DNA of 42,189 nucleotides from Sulfurovum sp. (GCA_030826885.1 JAUUDF010000043.1:1-42189); one strand, 5' to 3'. Shown: positions 32,000 through 41,582, counted from the stretch's first letter. Made by a program: numbers and translations. The notes: generated by a model not told the origin, from the sequence alone.

Positions 32000-33775
32000 T
32001 TACTTGATTCTCTCCAGGTGTGATGCAAAATCTTCCGGTTTCACAAACCCTGTCAGGCTCTTTTCGGGCATATATTTGCCGTTTTTGTCAAAAAAGATGA
32101 TGTTTGGCGTACCAAAGAGTTCATACTTTTTCAGCAGCGCTTTTTCGGCATCTGTATTGTCCGTCACATCTACCCTGATAAAGGTAAAACGCTTGAGCGC
32201 CTCTTTGACCCTGGGGTCGGGGAAAGTGATCTCTTCAAGCTCCTTGCAGGCCGTACAGCTCTCTTTGCCGAAATCCACCACGACCGGTTTGTCCGATGCT
32301 GCCACCTCTTTGAGCAGGCGATCAATGCTGTAGCCACGGCGACCGGTTTTATCTGTTGCAACAGCTGTCACTGTTCCCTTTGGTGCAGTAAAGCGTTCAA
32401 ACGGTCTGAACATCGAATCTGCTCCGCTGAGTGCACCAATGAAGAGGGATGCACCATAGAGCATAAGTGCAACGGCAAAAAGCTGAATGAGCTTTTTTGC
32501 ACCCGGTTTTTTGTCGCTATCGTCAAAAACACCCATATAGAGTGCCGACCCGAGGAAGAGCAGCGCCCACAGTATAAGAGTAACCCACTCCGGCAGTACA
32601 CGCGAGAGCATGAAAATGGCAAGACCGAGCATCATGACCCCGAAAACCTGGGAGACCACACTCATCCAGCCGCCGGGTTTTGGCATGAATTTTCCCGCAC
32701 CAATGCCTACCAGTAGCAGCGGCATTCCCATACCAATACTCATGACAAACAGTGCCAGCCCCCCAAGCAGGGCATCACCCGTATGGGAAATAAACAGAAC
32801 GGCCCCGCCAAGCGGCGGCGCGACACAGGGACCGACAATAAGTGCAGAAAGTACACCCATGACAGCAGTACCTACGAAACCACCCTTCTGTCCCGCTTCA
32901 TCGCTCACTCGACTGAGCTTGCTCTGCCATGAGGCAGGCAGGCCGATCTCATAGTAGCCAAAAAGTGAAAAGGCAAGTGCTACAAACATCGCGGCAAAAG
33001 CACTCAAAACCCACGGGTTCTGCATAGCCGTTTGAATGTCCGCACCTACCAGTCCGGCGACAACCCCGACTACGGTATAGGTCAGTGCCATAGCGACCAC
33101 ATAAACCAGCGAAGTGAAGAATGCTTTGGCAACACTTGGTTTTTCACTGCCCGATTGCGAAACAATAATGGAAGAGAGGATGGGAATCATAGGAAATACA
33201 CAGGGTGTCAGTGCCAGCAAAAGTCCAAAAATAAAGAAAAGCACAATGATGAAAAAAGCATTTTCCTTTCCAAGTACATCGGCAATTTTGGCGGTATTGC
33301 CCTCGTGTGTCAAAGAGGAGATCTTGTCGAACACACCAGATTCGGCTCCTTTGAAAGAAAACTGCTTTCTAAAGGGCTGGTAGCATATGCCTTTATCCGA
33401 ACAGCCCAGCAGTTCCACTTCAAGCGTATAATCCCCTTTGACCCTTGAGGTTATCTCTTTGACGGGAATACTCACGCTCAACCCTTTTTCATAGACCTTT
33501 TCACCATCGACTTCATGTGCCGGCGGCAGCTTGGGTGACAATGTAACGTTTTTGGGTTTGACAATGCGAAACTTCAGTGCATCCTGGTAAATATGTATTT
33601 TGTCTGCAAGTGTAATTTTGGTGACAATATTATCATCTTTTTGCACCGCTTCAATATGGAATGCCTCTTCAGGCTGAAGAAACGTCTGTTTTTTCAGCAC
33701 ACTGTTAAATCCACCGAAAACCAGAGTATTGAAGATCAGACCTAAAATGAGTAACTTTTTAAACATATTGGACAT
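32000..33775 (-). CDS. dsbD: Thiol:disulfide interchange protein DsbD
   Basis: 591 residues. Carries electrons from cytoplasmic thioredoxin to periplasmic thiol proteins. N-terminal signal sequence, then the periplasmic alpha domain with a Cys pair in [15 protein letters not shown] (about 124-131); eight membrane helices (about 170-460) with [10 protein letters not shown] and [11 protein letters not shown] holding the transmembrane cysteines; and a C-terminal thioredoxin-like gamma domain with [20 protein letters not shown] lies before ATG 33775; a second ATG three codons on is possible. It diverges from the yyaL-like gene. Its likely clients include cytochrome c maturation and the exported Msr fusion 5 kb away (inference). 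Confidence 0.96.
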   Translation of the reverse strand: MSNMFKKLLILGLIFNTLVFGGFNSVLKKQTFLQPEEAFHIEAVQKDDNIVTKITLADKIHIYQDALKFRIVKPKNVTLSPKLPPAHEVDGEKVYEKGLSVSIPVKEITSRVKGDYTLEVELLGCSDKGICYQPFRKQFSFKGAESGVFDKISSLTHEGNTAKIADVLGKENAFFIIVLFFIFGLLLALTPCVFPMIPILSSIIVSQSGSEKPSVAKAFFTSLVYVVAMALTYTVVGVVAGLVGADIQTAMQNPWVLSAFAAMFVALAFSLFGYYEIGLPASWQSKLSRVSDEAGQKGGFVGTAVMGVLSALIVGPCVAPPLGGAVLFISHTGDALLGGLALFVMSIGMGMPLLLVGIGAGKFMPKPGGWMSVVSQVFGVMMLGLAIFMLSRVLPEWVTLILWALLFLGSALYMGVFDDSDKKPGAKKLIQLFAVALMLYGASLFIGALSGADSMFRPFERFTAPKGTVTAVATDKTGRRGYSIDRLLKEVAASDKPVVVDFGKESCTACKELEEITFPDPRVKEALKRFTFIRVDVTDNTDAEKALLKKYELFGTPNIIFFDKNGKYMPEKSLTGFVKPEDFASHLERIK

Positions 33776-33886
33776 ATTTTCTCTTTTGTGTTGAACTTTT
33801 TAGCGTATTCTATGATACTATTTGTGTATATGCTGTGTAATCTTAGCAAAAATGCGTTAACAATTATGTGTGAGGTAAAAAAATCC

Positions 33887-35842
33887 ATGTCCAACCATCT
33901 CAAGAACGAACACTCTCCCTACCTGCAGCAGCATGCCGACAACCCTGTCGACTGGTACCCGTGGGGGGAAGAGGCATTTGCCAAAGCGCAAACTGAACAC
34001 AAACCTATTTTTCTCTCCATTGGCTACAGCTCCTGCCACTGGTGTCATGTCATGGAACGTGAATCATTCGAGAACAAAGAGACAGCCAAACTGCTTAACA
34101 AGTACTTTGTCTGCGTCAAGGCCGACAGAGAAGAGCGTCCCGATATTGACAAACACTTTCAGGAGGTCTATCAACTCATGAACGGCCGTCCTGGCGGCTG
34201 GCCGACTTCCATCTTCCTGACTGAAGATCTCAAACCTTTCTACTCCGCTACATACATTCCGCCCGAGCCGCGGTACGGTATGATGGGCTTTCCCCAGCTT
34301 CTCGAAGTGATTGCAAAAAAATACAAAAAAGACAAAGCCACCCTTGTCAAAGAGGCTGACCAGGTACTCAAACAGCTCAACCCCAACAAAGACAAGATAC
34401 AGGCGACCAAACTCGACACAAGCATCATACAACGTACCATCGAACATGCAGGACTCCTTTACGACCATCGTTTCGGAGGATTCAGCAAAGCCCCCAAGTT
34501 TCCTCAGGCATCCCTGCTTGACCTGCTGCTTGACCTCTATAAAATTACCGGCAGCAAAGAGGCACTCAACATGGCAGCAAAACAGCTTTCACATATGGCC
34601 AAAGGAGGTTTGAGAGACCTTATAGACGGCGGTTTCTGCCGTTACTCGACTGACAATGAATGGCTGGTACCGCACTTTGAAAAGATGACCTATGACAATG
34701 CGCAGCTTTCTGCTATCTACCTCAAAGCCTACCATGCCACAGGAAACGACTTTTACAAAACTGTCGCGTTTGAGACACTCGATTTCATGTTAGACAAAAT
34801 GCAGGAGAAACACCTTTTCTACTCTGCCAGCGATGCCGATACCGAGGGTGAAGAGGGTAAATACTTTGTCTACAGCTACGACAAAGCGCTCAAATCCTTC
34901 ACAAAAGCCGGTATTCCCCAAGAGGCACATGAGGCGTTGGCCAAAGCGCTGCACATTACCAAAGAGGGTAATTTCGAAGGCAAGAACATTGTCCGTGTCG
35001 ATGATCCGGCGGCAGTGGAAAATATACCCTATTACAAAGAGGCGATCGGGGCACTGAAAAGACGCAGGGAGGATAAGCGGGTCTATCCGTTTATCGACAA
35101 AAAGATCATTGTTTCATGGAATGCCATGATGATCACCTCACTCTTCAAAGCAGCAAGAGTCGACGCAAGGTATCTCAAACCTGCGATGCAATCACTGCAG
35201 AGTCTGCTCGATTCAATGTATGTCAACTCCCAGCTCTTTCACTCGACACTCATTGGCAAAAAACCGAAAATCCACGCTTTTTTGGAAGACTATGCCTATT
35301 TGTCAGAAGCCCTCATAGAGGCCTATGAGAGTACGCTCGATGAAACCTATCTTATTGTTGCACAGAAACTGACCAACGCTGCCATTGAAAAGTACTACAA
35401 AAACGGCATGTGGAAATTCTCCCGAGGTGAGTTCGAAACAGAAGCGGAAATCTATGACAGCTCCTACCCTTCATCATTGGCAACTATGGTCAGTGTATTG
35501 CACTCCGTCTCCTCCCTCATCGACCCGGTCTACAAAAAATTTGTCTTCCGTTCATTGGAGATTCACTCCTACGATGTCATGCGACAACCCATCTCTACAC
35601 CGAAATTGAGCAAAATGGTCATCCGCTACCTGCTTGACGATGTCATCATCAAAGCCAAAGAGGAGAAGCTCAAAAACCATATTACAGATGTAGATACGCT
35701 CCCCTACCCCTTTACACTTCTGCGTACCGATACCAACGACGGTTTCATGATCTGCAACACCTCTGCCTGTTTCGGACACGAAAAAACATTCGACGGAGTG
35801 CGTGAGGTGATGGAGAGACGACAAAAAAATAAAAAAATGTAA
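33887..35842 (+). CDS. DUF255 thioredoxin-fold protein, YyaL/SSP411 family
   Basis: About 651 residues from ATG 33887; the frame is open to 33788, but [30 protein letters not shown] is the standard family N-terminus. The DUF255 thioredoxin domain (1-160) has C50-H-W-C53 in [18 protein letters not shown] and the [15 protein letters not shown] loop. The rest is an (alpha/alpha) barrel like N-acylglucosamine epimerase/glycosidases: [49 protein letters not shown], and [15 protein letters not shown]. The family has no agreed activity. Start context is unusual: GAGG lies ten bases from the ATG. Divergent from dsbD, suggesting a thiol link. Confidence 0.92.
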   Translation: MSNHLKNEHSPYLQQHADNPVDWYPWGEEAFAKAQTEHKPIFLSIGYSSCHWCHVMERESFENKETAKLLNKYFVCVKADREERPDIDKHFQEVYQLMNGRPGGWPTSIFLTEDLKPFYSATYIPPEPRYGMMGFPQLLEVIAKKYKKDKATLVKEADQVLKQLNPNKDKIQATKLDTSIIQRTIEHAGLLYDHRFGGFSKAPKFPQASLLDLLLDLYKITGSKEALNMAAKQLSHMAKGGLRDLIDGGFCRYSTDNEWLVPHFEKMTYDNAQLSAIYLKAYHATGNDFYKTVAFETLDFMLDKMQEKHLFYSASDADTEGEEGKYFVYSYDKALKSFTKAGIPQEAHEALAKALHITKEGNFEGKNIVRVDDPAAVENIPYYKEAIGALKRRREDKRVYPFIDKKIIVSWNAMMITSLFKAARVDARYLKPAMQSLQSLLDSMYVNSQLFHSTLIGKKPKIHAFLEDYAYLSEALIEAYESTLDETYLIVAQKLTNAAIEKYYKNGMWKFSRGEFETEAEIYDSSYPSSLATMVSVLHSVSSLIDPVYKKFVFRSLEIHSYDVMRQPISTPKLSKMVIRYLLDDVIIKAKEEKLKNHITDVDTLPYPFTLLRTDTNDGFMICNTSACFGHEKTFDGVREVMERRQKNKKM

Positions 35843-35904
35843 CATTCTCCTCTTCGCCCAATGGATGTGTACTGAATTTTCATACACATTCTCCTACTCT
35901 TGGC

Positions 35905-35910
35905 TATAAT
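35905..35910 (+). promoter_or_regulatory. -10 box exactly six bases before the DUF1538 start codon
   Basis: TATAAT at 35905-35910, then GGCTCT, then ATG 35917. A transcript would start at the A of the ATG and be leaderless; no SD exists in the gap. The 15-base core TTGGCTATAATGGCT is repeated exactly upstream of the outer-membrane protein gene (40459-40473). Confidence 0.65.
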
Positions 35911-35916
35911 GGCTCT

Positions 35917-37443
35917 ATGTTAAAAGAGAGCCTGAAGCTATTTGCAGGGGACCTGAAGAACGCCTTCATGGACCTGCTTCCCATCGTCGTTGTTGTTGCA
36001 CTGTTTCAGGGAGCGATCATTCGCACGGTGTCTGACAACCTGCTCTCCATCGTTACAGGACTCGTTATCGTCGCAGTGGGACTCGCACTCTTCATACGCG
36101 GTCTTGAATTGGGTATCTTTCCCATCGGTGAAGGACTGGCCGTGGACTTCGCGCGCAAAGGCTCTGTCTTCTGGCTTTTGGTTTTTGCCTTTACTCTGGG
36201 TTTTTCTACTACCGTTGCCGAACCCGCACTCATTGCCATCGCTCAAAAGGCCGCCTCCATCAGCAACGGTCTCATCGATGCCTTCTGGCTTCGGATGACC
36301 GTTGCCTTTTCGGTCGGTTTTGCAATCGCGCTGGGAGTTGTGCGTATTTTACTGGGTCACCCTATCGCTTACTATATTATTGGCGGATACATTTTGGTCG
36401 TACTTGTCACCTTTTTTGCCCCCCAGGAGATCATTGGACTGGCATACGACAGTGGTGGCGTAACCACCTCGACTGTGACCGTTCCGCTCGTAGCCGCACT
36501 GGGTATCGGACTGGCCTCTTCCATCAAAGGACGAAATCCTGCCATTGACGGGTTCGGTCTCATCGCCTTTGCCTCACTGACACCCATGATCTTTGTACAG
36601 CTCTACGGCATCATCGTCTATGCCGTAGGTGAACCGGGAAGTGCGCAGGTACCCACAGCCGAAGCGATCGTTACAGCCGAAGAGATTGTCAAACAGTTTG
36701 CATGGCAGGACATCTTCTGGGATCTGCTCGCTACGGTCAGAGATGTCGCCCCCATTTTGGCAGTGATCTTCTTTTTCCAGTACGTCATCATTAAAAAACC
36801 GGTTGCTCACCTGCAACGTATCATTATAGGTATCTCCATGGTAATTGTCGGTCTTTATGCATTTATCGTCGGTCTTGAGATGGGGCTCTTCCCCATCGGT
36901 GAAACGATCGCATTCGACCTGACAGCGATGAAAAACAATCTGCTCATCTATCTTTTTGCTTTTCTCATTGGGTTTTCAACCACCATGGCGGAGCCGTCTC
37001 TGCTGGCAATCGCTATCAAGGCCGAAGAGATAAGCGAAGGAAACATCAAGCAGAATATCCTTAGAATGGTTGTAGCGCTTGGCGTTGCTATAGGGATCGG
37101 ACTTGGTGCCTACCGTATTGTAGCCGGTGATCCGATCCACTACTATATCATTGCAGGATACATTCTGGTGATCATATTTACCTATTTTGCACCCGACTAC
37201 ATCATACCCATCGCCTATGACAGCGGCGGGGTGACCACCTCGACAGTCACGGTTCCTCTGGTCGCAGCACTGGGCCTGGGACTGGCGGAGAACATCGAAG
37301 GCAGAAACCCGCTCATTGACGGCTTCGGGCTGATTGCCTTTGCCTCGCTCTTTCCTATGCTGACGGTCATGGGGTACGGAATACATGCAGAATATTACAA
37401 AAAACAGAAGCTTAAACAGGAACACAAGGAGGGGTTATTATGA
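35917..37443 (+). CDS. Duplicated DUF1538 membrane protein, putative transporter
   Basis: 508 residues, all hydrophobic segments with two homologous halves, each matching DUF1538 (PF07556). Paired blocks: [14 protein letters not shown] and [29 protein letters not shown] and [35 protein letters not shown] in both halves (near 176 and 426); and a late [10 protein letters not shown] in both. The halves are separated by about 45 hydrophilic residues ([22 protein letters not shown]). The internal repeat with conserved Glu, Asp and Thr/Ser suggests an inverted- or parallel-repeat ion or small-molecule transporter. Substrate unknown. The 3' end overlaps the PII-like gene by four bases. Start is leaderless-type (ATG 35917). 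Confidence 0.88.
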   Translation: MLKESLKLFAGDLKNAFMDLLPIVVVVALFQGAIIRTVSDNLLSIVTGLVIVAVGLALFIRGLELGIFPIGEGLAVDFARKGSVFWLLVFAFTLGFSTTVAEPALIAIAQKAASISNGLIDAFWLRMTVAFSVGFAIALGVVRILLGHPIAYYIIGGYILVVLVTFFAPQEIIGLAYDSGGVTTSTVTVPLVAALGIGLASSIKGRNPAIDGFGLIAFASLTPMIFVQLYGIIVYAVGEPGSAQVPTAEAIVTAEEIVKQFAWQDIFWDLLATVRDVAPILAVIFFFQYVIIKKPVAHLQRIIIGISMVIVGLYAFIVGLEMGLFPIGETIAFDLTAMKNNLLIYLFAFLIGFSTTMAEPSLLAIAIKAEEISEGNIKQNILRMVVALGVAIGIGLGAYRIVAGDPIHYYIIAGYILVIIFTYFAPDYIIPIAYDSGGVTTSTVTVPLVAALGLGLAENIEGRNPLIDGFGLIAFASLFPMLTVMGYGIHAEYYKKQKLKQEHKEGLL

Positions 37444-37790
37444 AATTCACCGCACTTGTCGCCGTAATCGACGACAAACATGAAGAGACAGCCATAGAGA
37501 TCGCGAAAAAAACAGGTGCAGGCTCAGTGACAATTCTACACGGAAAAAATATCGGGCTTAAGGAGAAAAAAGTCTTTTTCGGGCTTACGCTTGAAGAGAA
37601 TGTCTCGGCCCTGCTCTTTGTACTGCCGCGCAAACTCAGTATGAAGGTCATGCGCGCCCTGAGAGAAGAGTTCGATCTCGACAACCATGACAACAGCGGC
37701 TTTACCTTCACCTTCCCTCTTAGCCATGTATCCGGGCTCGATACAGAAGAACTTCAGAAGTTCGAAGACGATATTAAATGTATGATGTAA
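37440..37790 (+). CDS. PII-like (GlnB-fold) regulatory protein
   Basis: 116 residues with a strong AAGGAGG before ATG 37440, inside the 3' end of the DUF1538 gene (ATGA overlap). The layout fits a ferredoxin-like PII fold: [38 protein letters not shown] (strand, helix, strand), a short T-loop-like [43 protein letters not shown], then [18 protein letters not shown]. The canonical Tyr51 uridylylation motif of GlnB is not present. By analogy with SbtB and GlnK it probably binds a nucleotide and gates the DUF1538 protein; the ligand is unknown. Confidence 0.82.
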   Translation: MKFTALVAVIDDKHEETAIEIAKKTGAGSVTILHGKNIGLKEKKVFFGLTLEENVSALLFVLPRKLSMKVMRALREEFDLDNHDNSGFTFTFPLSHVSGLDTEELQKFEDDIKCMM

Positions 37791-37802
37791 AGGAGAACTA
37801 AA

Positions 37803-38195
37803 ATGTTAGTCAAAGACGTTATGACCCCCAAAGAAAAACTGATCACCGTTTCACCTATGGCTCCTGTACGCGAAGCACTCAAGCTGATGCGGGAGCACAA
37901 AGTAAGATCCGTTGTCGTAGAAAAATCCACTCCCTCCGGCGCCTACGGACTGCTGACGTTTAAAAATATCCTTCAGAGCATTGTCGCGGAAGATGGCGAT
38001 ATCGACCTGCTCAATGTGTATGATATTGCCAACATACCTGCTGTCTCTGTCTCTGCACTCATGGATGTCAAGTATGCCGCAAGAATGATGGTCACCAGCT
38101 CTATCAAACGTCTGTTGGTCATCGACAACAATGAGCTCTACGGTATTTTGACCATGAGTGACATCATCGGTATTCTCATGGAGAGTATGGAATAA
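37803..38195 (+). CDS. CBS-pair (Bateman) protein
   Basis: 130 residues, AAAGGAG before ATG 37803, 12 bases after the PII-like gene. It consists of two CBS motifs and little else: MLVKDVMTPKEKLITVSPMAPVREALKLMREHKVRSVVVEK (1-41) and IPAVSVSALMDVKYAARMMVTSSIKRLLVIDNNELYGILTMSDIIGIL (about 79-126). CBS pairs bind adenine nucleotides (AMP, ATP, SAM, c-di-AMP). It forms the third cistron with the transporter and PII-like genes and may be a second nucleotide sensor for the same protein. Its TAA is two bases from the histidine kinase stop on the other strand. Confidence 0.9.
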   Translation: MLVKDVMTPKEKLITVSPMAPVREALKLMREHKVRSVVVEKSTPSGAYGLLTFKNILQSIVAEDGDIDLLNVYDIANIPAVSVSALMDVKYAARMMVTSSIKRLLVIDNNELYGILTMSDIIGILMESME

Positions 38196-38197
38196 CT

Positions 38198-39394
38198 CTA
38201 TTTGAACGGGGGAAACGTGAGTATAAAGGTACTGCCTTTCCCCTTCGTTGACTTAAGATCAAGTTTTATACGATACTTTCTACAGATGCTAAAAACAATA
38301 TTCAGCCCGATACCAAATCCGCCGCGCTCTTCATTGGCGCGTTTGTAGCGTTTGAAAATATCTTCCTGCATATGCGTATCGATACCGATACCGGTATCGT
38401 GTACTTGCAGTACCCTTTCTTTGAGCGTAATGTCAATACTGTCACCTACATCAGTGTATTTGATGGCATTGGAGAGGAGGTTGTCTATGAGCCTCTCTGC
38501 AGACGAACGGGACATCTTGACCATTGTCGGCTCAAGTTCCATGGAAAGGACCAACCGTTTCGCATCCATAAGCTCCCGCATATACCCGACGCGCTCTTCA
38601 ATAATTTTCATAAAACAAAATATCTCAACCGTCTCCTCTTTTCCTTCAAGCCTGTACGTCAGTGAACTGTACATCACACTAAGACGTTTGGCGCTTGCCT
38701 CCAGCCGTTTCATTTTCCGTTCCTCTACGCCTTTCAGTGACTCAATGGTCATGAGTATGGCTGAAACCGGTGTATTGAGCTCATGGGTCGTATCGGAAAT
38801 GAATCGGTCAAGCGCTTCTATCTGTTCACGTACCGGCTGCAAAAAGAGCCGTCCGAGGAAGTAGCCGACCACTCCCATCGATAAAAACGAGAGCAGCAGA
38901 TAACCGATAATCCTGATACGAAGCTGGCGAAACGACTCGACGAGTTCATTCTCCTTGAGCACAATGTAATGAACTCCCAAATGCTCACTCGGATCCTCTA
39001 TCACCGTATAACAGCTGCCGTTCTTGACATAAAAGTCCGTATCAAACCTTGTTACATCATCGATTTCGGTAAAAAGAGGATCTTTGTCCGCATCGTAATA
39101 CCCTACATCAAAACGGCAATGTTTGAGTGATTCAAGAAAATTCAACCTGTCCACTTCATCAAGATGATGATTTTCCATCGCCTTCATGATAATCTTTGAA
39201 GAGAGCATCCTTCCCTGATACATCATCTCAAACTTCATGGCACTCATCATTGCACTTCGGTTGTTTTCAAAAAAGAGATAGCCTATGATCGCCAGCAAAA
39301 TAAATACGGAACCAAGATAAAGTGTCAGGAAACGGATAAGGGAACGCCGTTCATACGATGTTAAAACGATAGCCTTCTCCTTTGATATTGTCAA
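38198..39394 (-). CDS. Sensor histidine kinase
   Basis: About 398 residues from TTG 39394, chosen because AAGGA lies exactly five bases upstream; the reading frame extends to 39481 but that part has no SD. It overlaps the response regulator gene by 44 bases. Layout: transmembrane helix near 15-38 (SLIRFLTLYLGSVFILLAIIGYLFF), a periplasmic sensor of about 115 residues (with two Cys in CRFDVGYYD and NGSCYTV), a second helix (RIIGYLLLSFLSMGVVGYFLGRLF), then HisKA with FISDTTHELNTPVSAI (phospho-His) and HATPase with DNLLSNAIKYTD, HDTGIGID and GGFGIGLNIV. No HAMP signature is obvious. The signal is unknown. Confidence 0.9.
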   Translation of the reverse strand: MTISKEKAIVLTSYERRSLIRFLTLYLGSVFILLAIIGYLFFENNRSAMMSAMKFEMMYQGRMLSSKIIMKAMENHHLDEVDRLNFLESLKHCRFDVGYYDADKDPLFTEIDDVTRFDTDFYVKNGSCYTVIEDPSEHLGVHYIVLKENELVESFRQLRIRIIGYLLLSFLSMGVVGYFLGRLFLQPVREQIEALDRFISDTTHELNTPVSAILMTIESLKGVEERKMKRLEASAKRLSVMYSSLTYRLEGKEETVEIFCFMKIIEERVGYMRELMDAKRLVLSMELEPTMVKMSRSSAERLIDNLLSNAIKYTDVGDSIDITLKERVLQVHDTGIGIDTHMQEDIFKRYKRANEERGGFGIGLNIVFSICRKYRIKLDLKSTKGKGSTFILTFPPFK

Positions 39395-40004
39395 AGTAGT
39401 CCTTGTCAAACATCTTTCTGAGATTTTTAATATATGTCCTGATGGTTGCATGGGTAGGGATGTGCTCATCACTCCAGACATTCTCTATAATCTCGTCACA
39501 TGAGACAATCTTGCCCTGATTATGTACAAAGTATTCCAGTACCTGCGCTTCTTTCTGTCGCATCTCAATCACTTTTTCATCGCTGATAAGCTGATGGGAT
39601 TTTGGACAGAACTTCATGCCGTCTATCTCGATCTCCTCGTGCAGGTGATGTGCTTTAACAAGACGCTCTATGCGCGCTTTGAGTTCTTCAAGATCAAACG
39701 GTTTTTTCAGATAGTCGTCCGCCCCCAGATCGAATCCTTTTTTCAGATCGTCTATGCCCGCAAGTGAAGTGATGTAGATTGCAGGTACGGTATTGCCGAT
39801 CTCCCGCAAATAGGAAAGTATCTCAAAGCCGTCTATATTGGGCACATTGACATCAAGCAGCAGCATATCGTAATGCCCGCTGCCAATCGCATCGAGTGCA
39901 CACTCTCCGTCGTAGAACGCATCAACCTCATATCCGTTCTCTTCAAGAAACTCACCGATGATCTCCTGCAGTATCACGTCGTCTTCAAGCAATAGTATCT
40001 TCAC
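39351..40004 (-). CDS. OmpR-family response regulator
   Basis: 217 residues from GTG 40004, with AGGAG about seven bases upstream. The receiver (1-115) has acidic residues EDD near 7-9, phospho-Asp in MLLLDVNVPNIDGF (about 51), Thr/Ser and Lys in ADDYLKKPFDLEEL (about 102). The C-terminal winged helix has VLEYFVHNQGKIVSCDEIIENVW, HATIRTYIKNLRKMF and GEGYRF. Transcribed with the kinase, and probably with chorismate mutase 92 bases upstream. Inverted repeats overlap its promoter (see 40028-40061), consistent with autoregulation. Confidence 0.94.
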   Translation of the reverse strand: MKILLLEDDVILQEIIGEFLEENGYEVDAFYDGECALDAIGSGHYDMLLLDVNVPNIDGFEILSYLREIGNTVPAIYITSLAGIDDLKKGFDLGADDYLKKPFDLEELKARIERLVKAHHLHEEIEIDGMKFCPKSHQLISDEKVIEMRQKEAQVLEYFVHNQGKIVSCDEIIENVWSDEHIPTHATIRTYIKNLRKMFDKDYFDNIKGEGYRFNIV

Positions 40005-40027
40005 ACGCTCTCCTTTTGGATGTCACC

Positions 40028-40061
40028 ATTGTAACACAGCTGTGTGTAGGAGAGTACACAC
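40028..40061 (-). promoter_or_regulatory. Response-regulator promoter with overlapping inverted repeats
   Basis: On the minus strand TACAAT (40033 to 40028) is the probable -10. Directly upstream lies the 12-bp palindrome ACACAGCTGTGT (40034-40045), overlapped by GTGTGTA (40042-40048) and TACACAC (40055-40061), an inverted repeat with a six-base spacer. Placement between -10 and -35 fits an operator. Confidence 0.55.
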
Positions 40062-40096
40062 CAATCAATCAGGGTTTAGGAACTCATTTAGAAGAG

Positions 40097-40396
40097 CTAC
40101 ATTCCTTTTGCATTGCGAAATTCCGCAATCTCGCTCTCTACCATACCGTCTATCATACGTACATAGAGGTCATTGATGAGATTGGGATTAAGGTCGAGCT
40201 CGATTGCCTGCTGACGTACACGGGAGATGACATCATTGATACGGTCCTCTGCCTTGACCTCCTCCACACTGGTTTTAAAGTGTGCAATCTGTTTGATATA
40301 GTCATTACGCTTGGCAATCAGCCTGACGATCTCTTCATCTACCTCATCGATCTTTTTACGTGCTTCATCCAACGTGGTACATCTATCTGCTTTCAT
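40097..40396 (-). CDS. Chorismate mutase, AroQ (type II)
   Basis: 99 residues from ATG 40396; GTG 40405 and TTG 40402 are possible, but GGAG lies eight bases before this ATG. A single all-helical AroQ domain: TLDEARKKIDEVDEEIVRLIAKRNDYIKQIAHFK (8-41, with Arg near 13 and 31), and VKAEDRINDVISRVRQQAIELDLNPNLINDLYVRMIDGMVESEIAEF. The enzyme converts chorismate to prephenate for Phe/Tyr synthesis, in the cytoplasm. Isochorismate-pyruvate lyases share the fold. No prephenate dehydratase follows; the two-component genes do, which is an odd partner. A TATAAT box lies at 40431-40436. Confidence 0.9.
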   Translation of the reverse strand: MKADRCTTLDEARKKIDEVDEEIVRLIAKRNDYIKQIAHFKTSVEEVKAEDRINDVISRVRQQAIELDLNPNLINDLYVRMIDGMVESEIAEFRNAKGM

Positions 40397-40430
40397 TTCC
40401 AACACTCCTTCACTCCAAATTTTATCAATA

Positions 40431-40436
40431 ATTATA
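40431..40436 (-). promoter_or_regulatory. -10 box of chorismate mutase
   Basis: TATAAT on the minus strand in GGATATAAT, 34 bases upstream of ATG 40396; likely heads the aroQ-regulator-kinase transcript. Confidence 0.6.
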
Positions 40437-40462
40437 TCCTAAAAAATCTAATATACTTTGGC

Positions 40463-40468
40463 TATAAT
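40463..40468 (+). promoter_or_regulatory. -10 box of the outer membrane protein gene
   Basis: TATAAT within TTGGCTATAATGGCT, identical over 15 bases to the DUF1538 promoter core. It gives a leader of nearly 100 bases. Confidence 0.65.
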
Positions 40469-40526
40469 GGCTTCACAAAAAAGAGAGTAAACGCTTTTGT
40501 AAATAAAGTGCAAAAGTACTATAACC

Positions 40527-40547
40527 GCATGGGTCTGCACCCCATGC
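40527..40547 (+). promoter_or_regulatory. Hairpin in leader of the outer membrane protein gene
   Basis: GCATGGG (40527-40533) and CCCATGC (40541-40547) pair perfectly around TCTGCAC, ending 14 bases before the SD AAGGA. It may affect mRNA stability or translation. No T-run follows, so it is not a terminator. Confidence 0.5.
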
Positions 40548-40571
40548 CCGTCAAAAATGAGAAGGATATGA

Positions 40572-41492
40572 ATGACCAGGTCTCACTATTTCAGTATGGC
40601 GGCCATTGCCGTACTGTCACTAAGCCAGACAACACATGCAAAAACAGCAGCGGATCACTATAAACAGCTCTTAGGTACCACTGTTTTCAGTGCAGACAAC
40701 CTGTACCTTCAAACCGGTTGGTACCATATGGATGGGGATGATACCGGTAATGACCCGAAAATGACCAACAGCAATTTCGTAGGTACTTATATCTTTGGTC
40801 AAAACCATGATACCTGGCGTCCTTTTGTAACGGGTGGCTTTGGTTTTGCCAATATGAAGCAGAACCGGTCAACTCTGGGTCACACTACCGGGGATATTGG
40901 TTTAGACTCCATTTACTATCAATTCGGCGGCGGAATCAATTACAATCCGACACCCAATCTCAGCTTGGCTTTTGGAGCTACAGGCCTTTGGATGAATACA
41001 GATGGGGACTACACCGGTACATCAGAGATTATGCAACACTATTTCAATCAAAAAAGTGACACTTCTATTTACGATTTTTTTACTACTATCGGTTACAATA
41101 CAGAAATCAACGGCTATAAACCCTATGCTGGACTCACACTACACTACCTGTCTGTAAATTATGATTTTGGTCTCTCCGATACAGACGGTTGGAGTACCGA
41201 TATGGAAGCTGGTGTCTATACACCCACGTTGACCACATGGCATGATCTGCCTGTGCGTGCCAGACTGTTTACTGCTGCTACGTTGCTTGATAATGATTTC
41301 TCTACGGATGTACTTTTCGACAATGCCTATAGTTCCGGTGCGAGAGTGCTTTGGAAAGTGGGTCCCATGATCCATATTTTTAACGATGCGTTTAAAGAGA
41401 CGGAGTTTGGTTTCAACCTGCAAGGTACCGTGGGAGATAATGGTCTAAGAGGCTGGAAAGCCAGTCTTGGATTCTATATTGAAAAATTCTGA
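40572..41492 (+). CDS. Outer membrane beta-barrel protein
   Basis: 306 residues from ATG 40572 (AAGGA five bases upstream). A signal peptide (about 1-23, cleavage after THA) is followed by alternating aromatic-polar strands: LYLQTGWYHMDGD, FVGTYIFGQN, WRPFVTGGFGFANM, IYYQFGGGINYNP, LSLAFGATGLWMN and so on, ending with ASLGFYIEKF, a typical C-terminal aromatic. About 10-12 strands fit a 300-residue barrel. It resembles stand-alone autotransporter-type barrels (PF11557), but no passenger domain is present. Function is not known. A strong terminator follows. Confidence 0.82.
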   Translation: MTRSHYFSMAAIAVLSLSQTTHAKTAADHYKQLLGTTVFSADNLYLQTGWYHMDGDDTGNDPKMTNSNFVGTYIFGQNHDTWRPFVTGGFGFANMKQNRSTLGHTTGDIGLDSIYYQFGGGINYNPTPNLSLAFGATGLWMNTDGDYTGTSEIMQHYFNQKSDTSIYDFFTTIGYNTEINGYKPYAGLTLHYLSVNYDFGLSDTDGWSTDMEAGVYTPTLTTWHDLPVRARLFTAATLLDNDFSTDVLFDNAYSSGARVLWKVGPMIHIFNDAFKETEFGFNLQGTVGDNGLRGWKASLGFYIEKF

Positions 41493-41582
41493 TGCATCCC
41501 TCTTTGTTGTTGCATCCCATAATCACGTCCTCCTATGAAATGCAAATTTATATAAACTCTCAAAATACCAAAATTACGGCAT

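Noticed and set aside
32600-32954. 114-residue plus-strand ORF opposite dsbD
   Set aside because: Antisense to the DsbD membrane domain; no independent support.
38388-38401. Repetitive CGATACCGATACCGG in the kinase gene
   Set aside because: It codes for the conserved GIGID segment of the ATPase domain; the repetition follows from codons.
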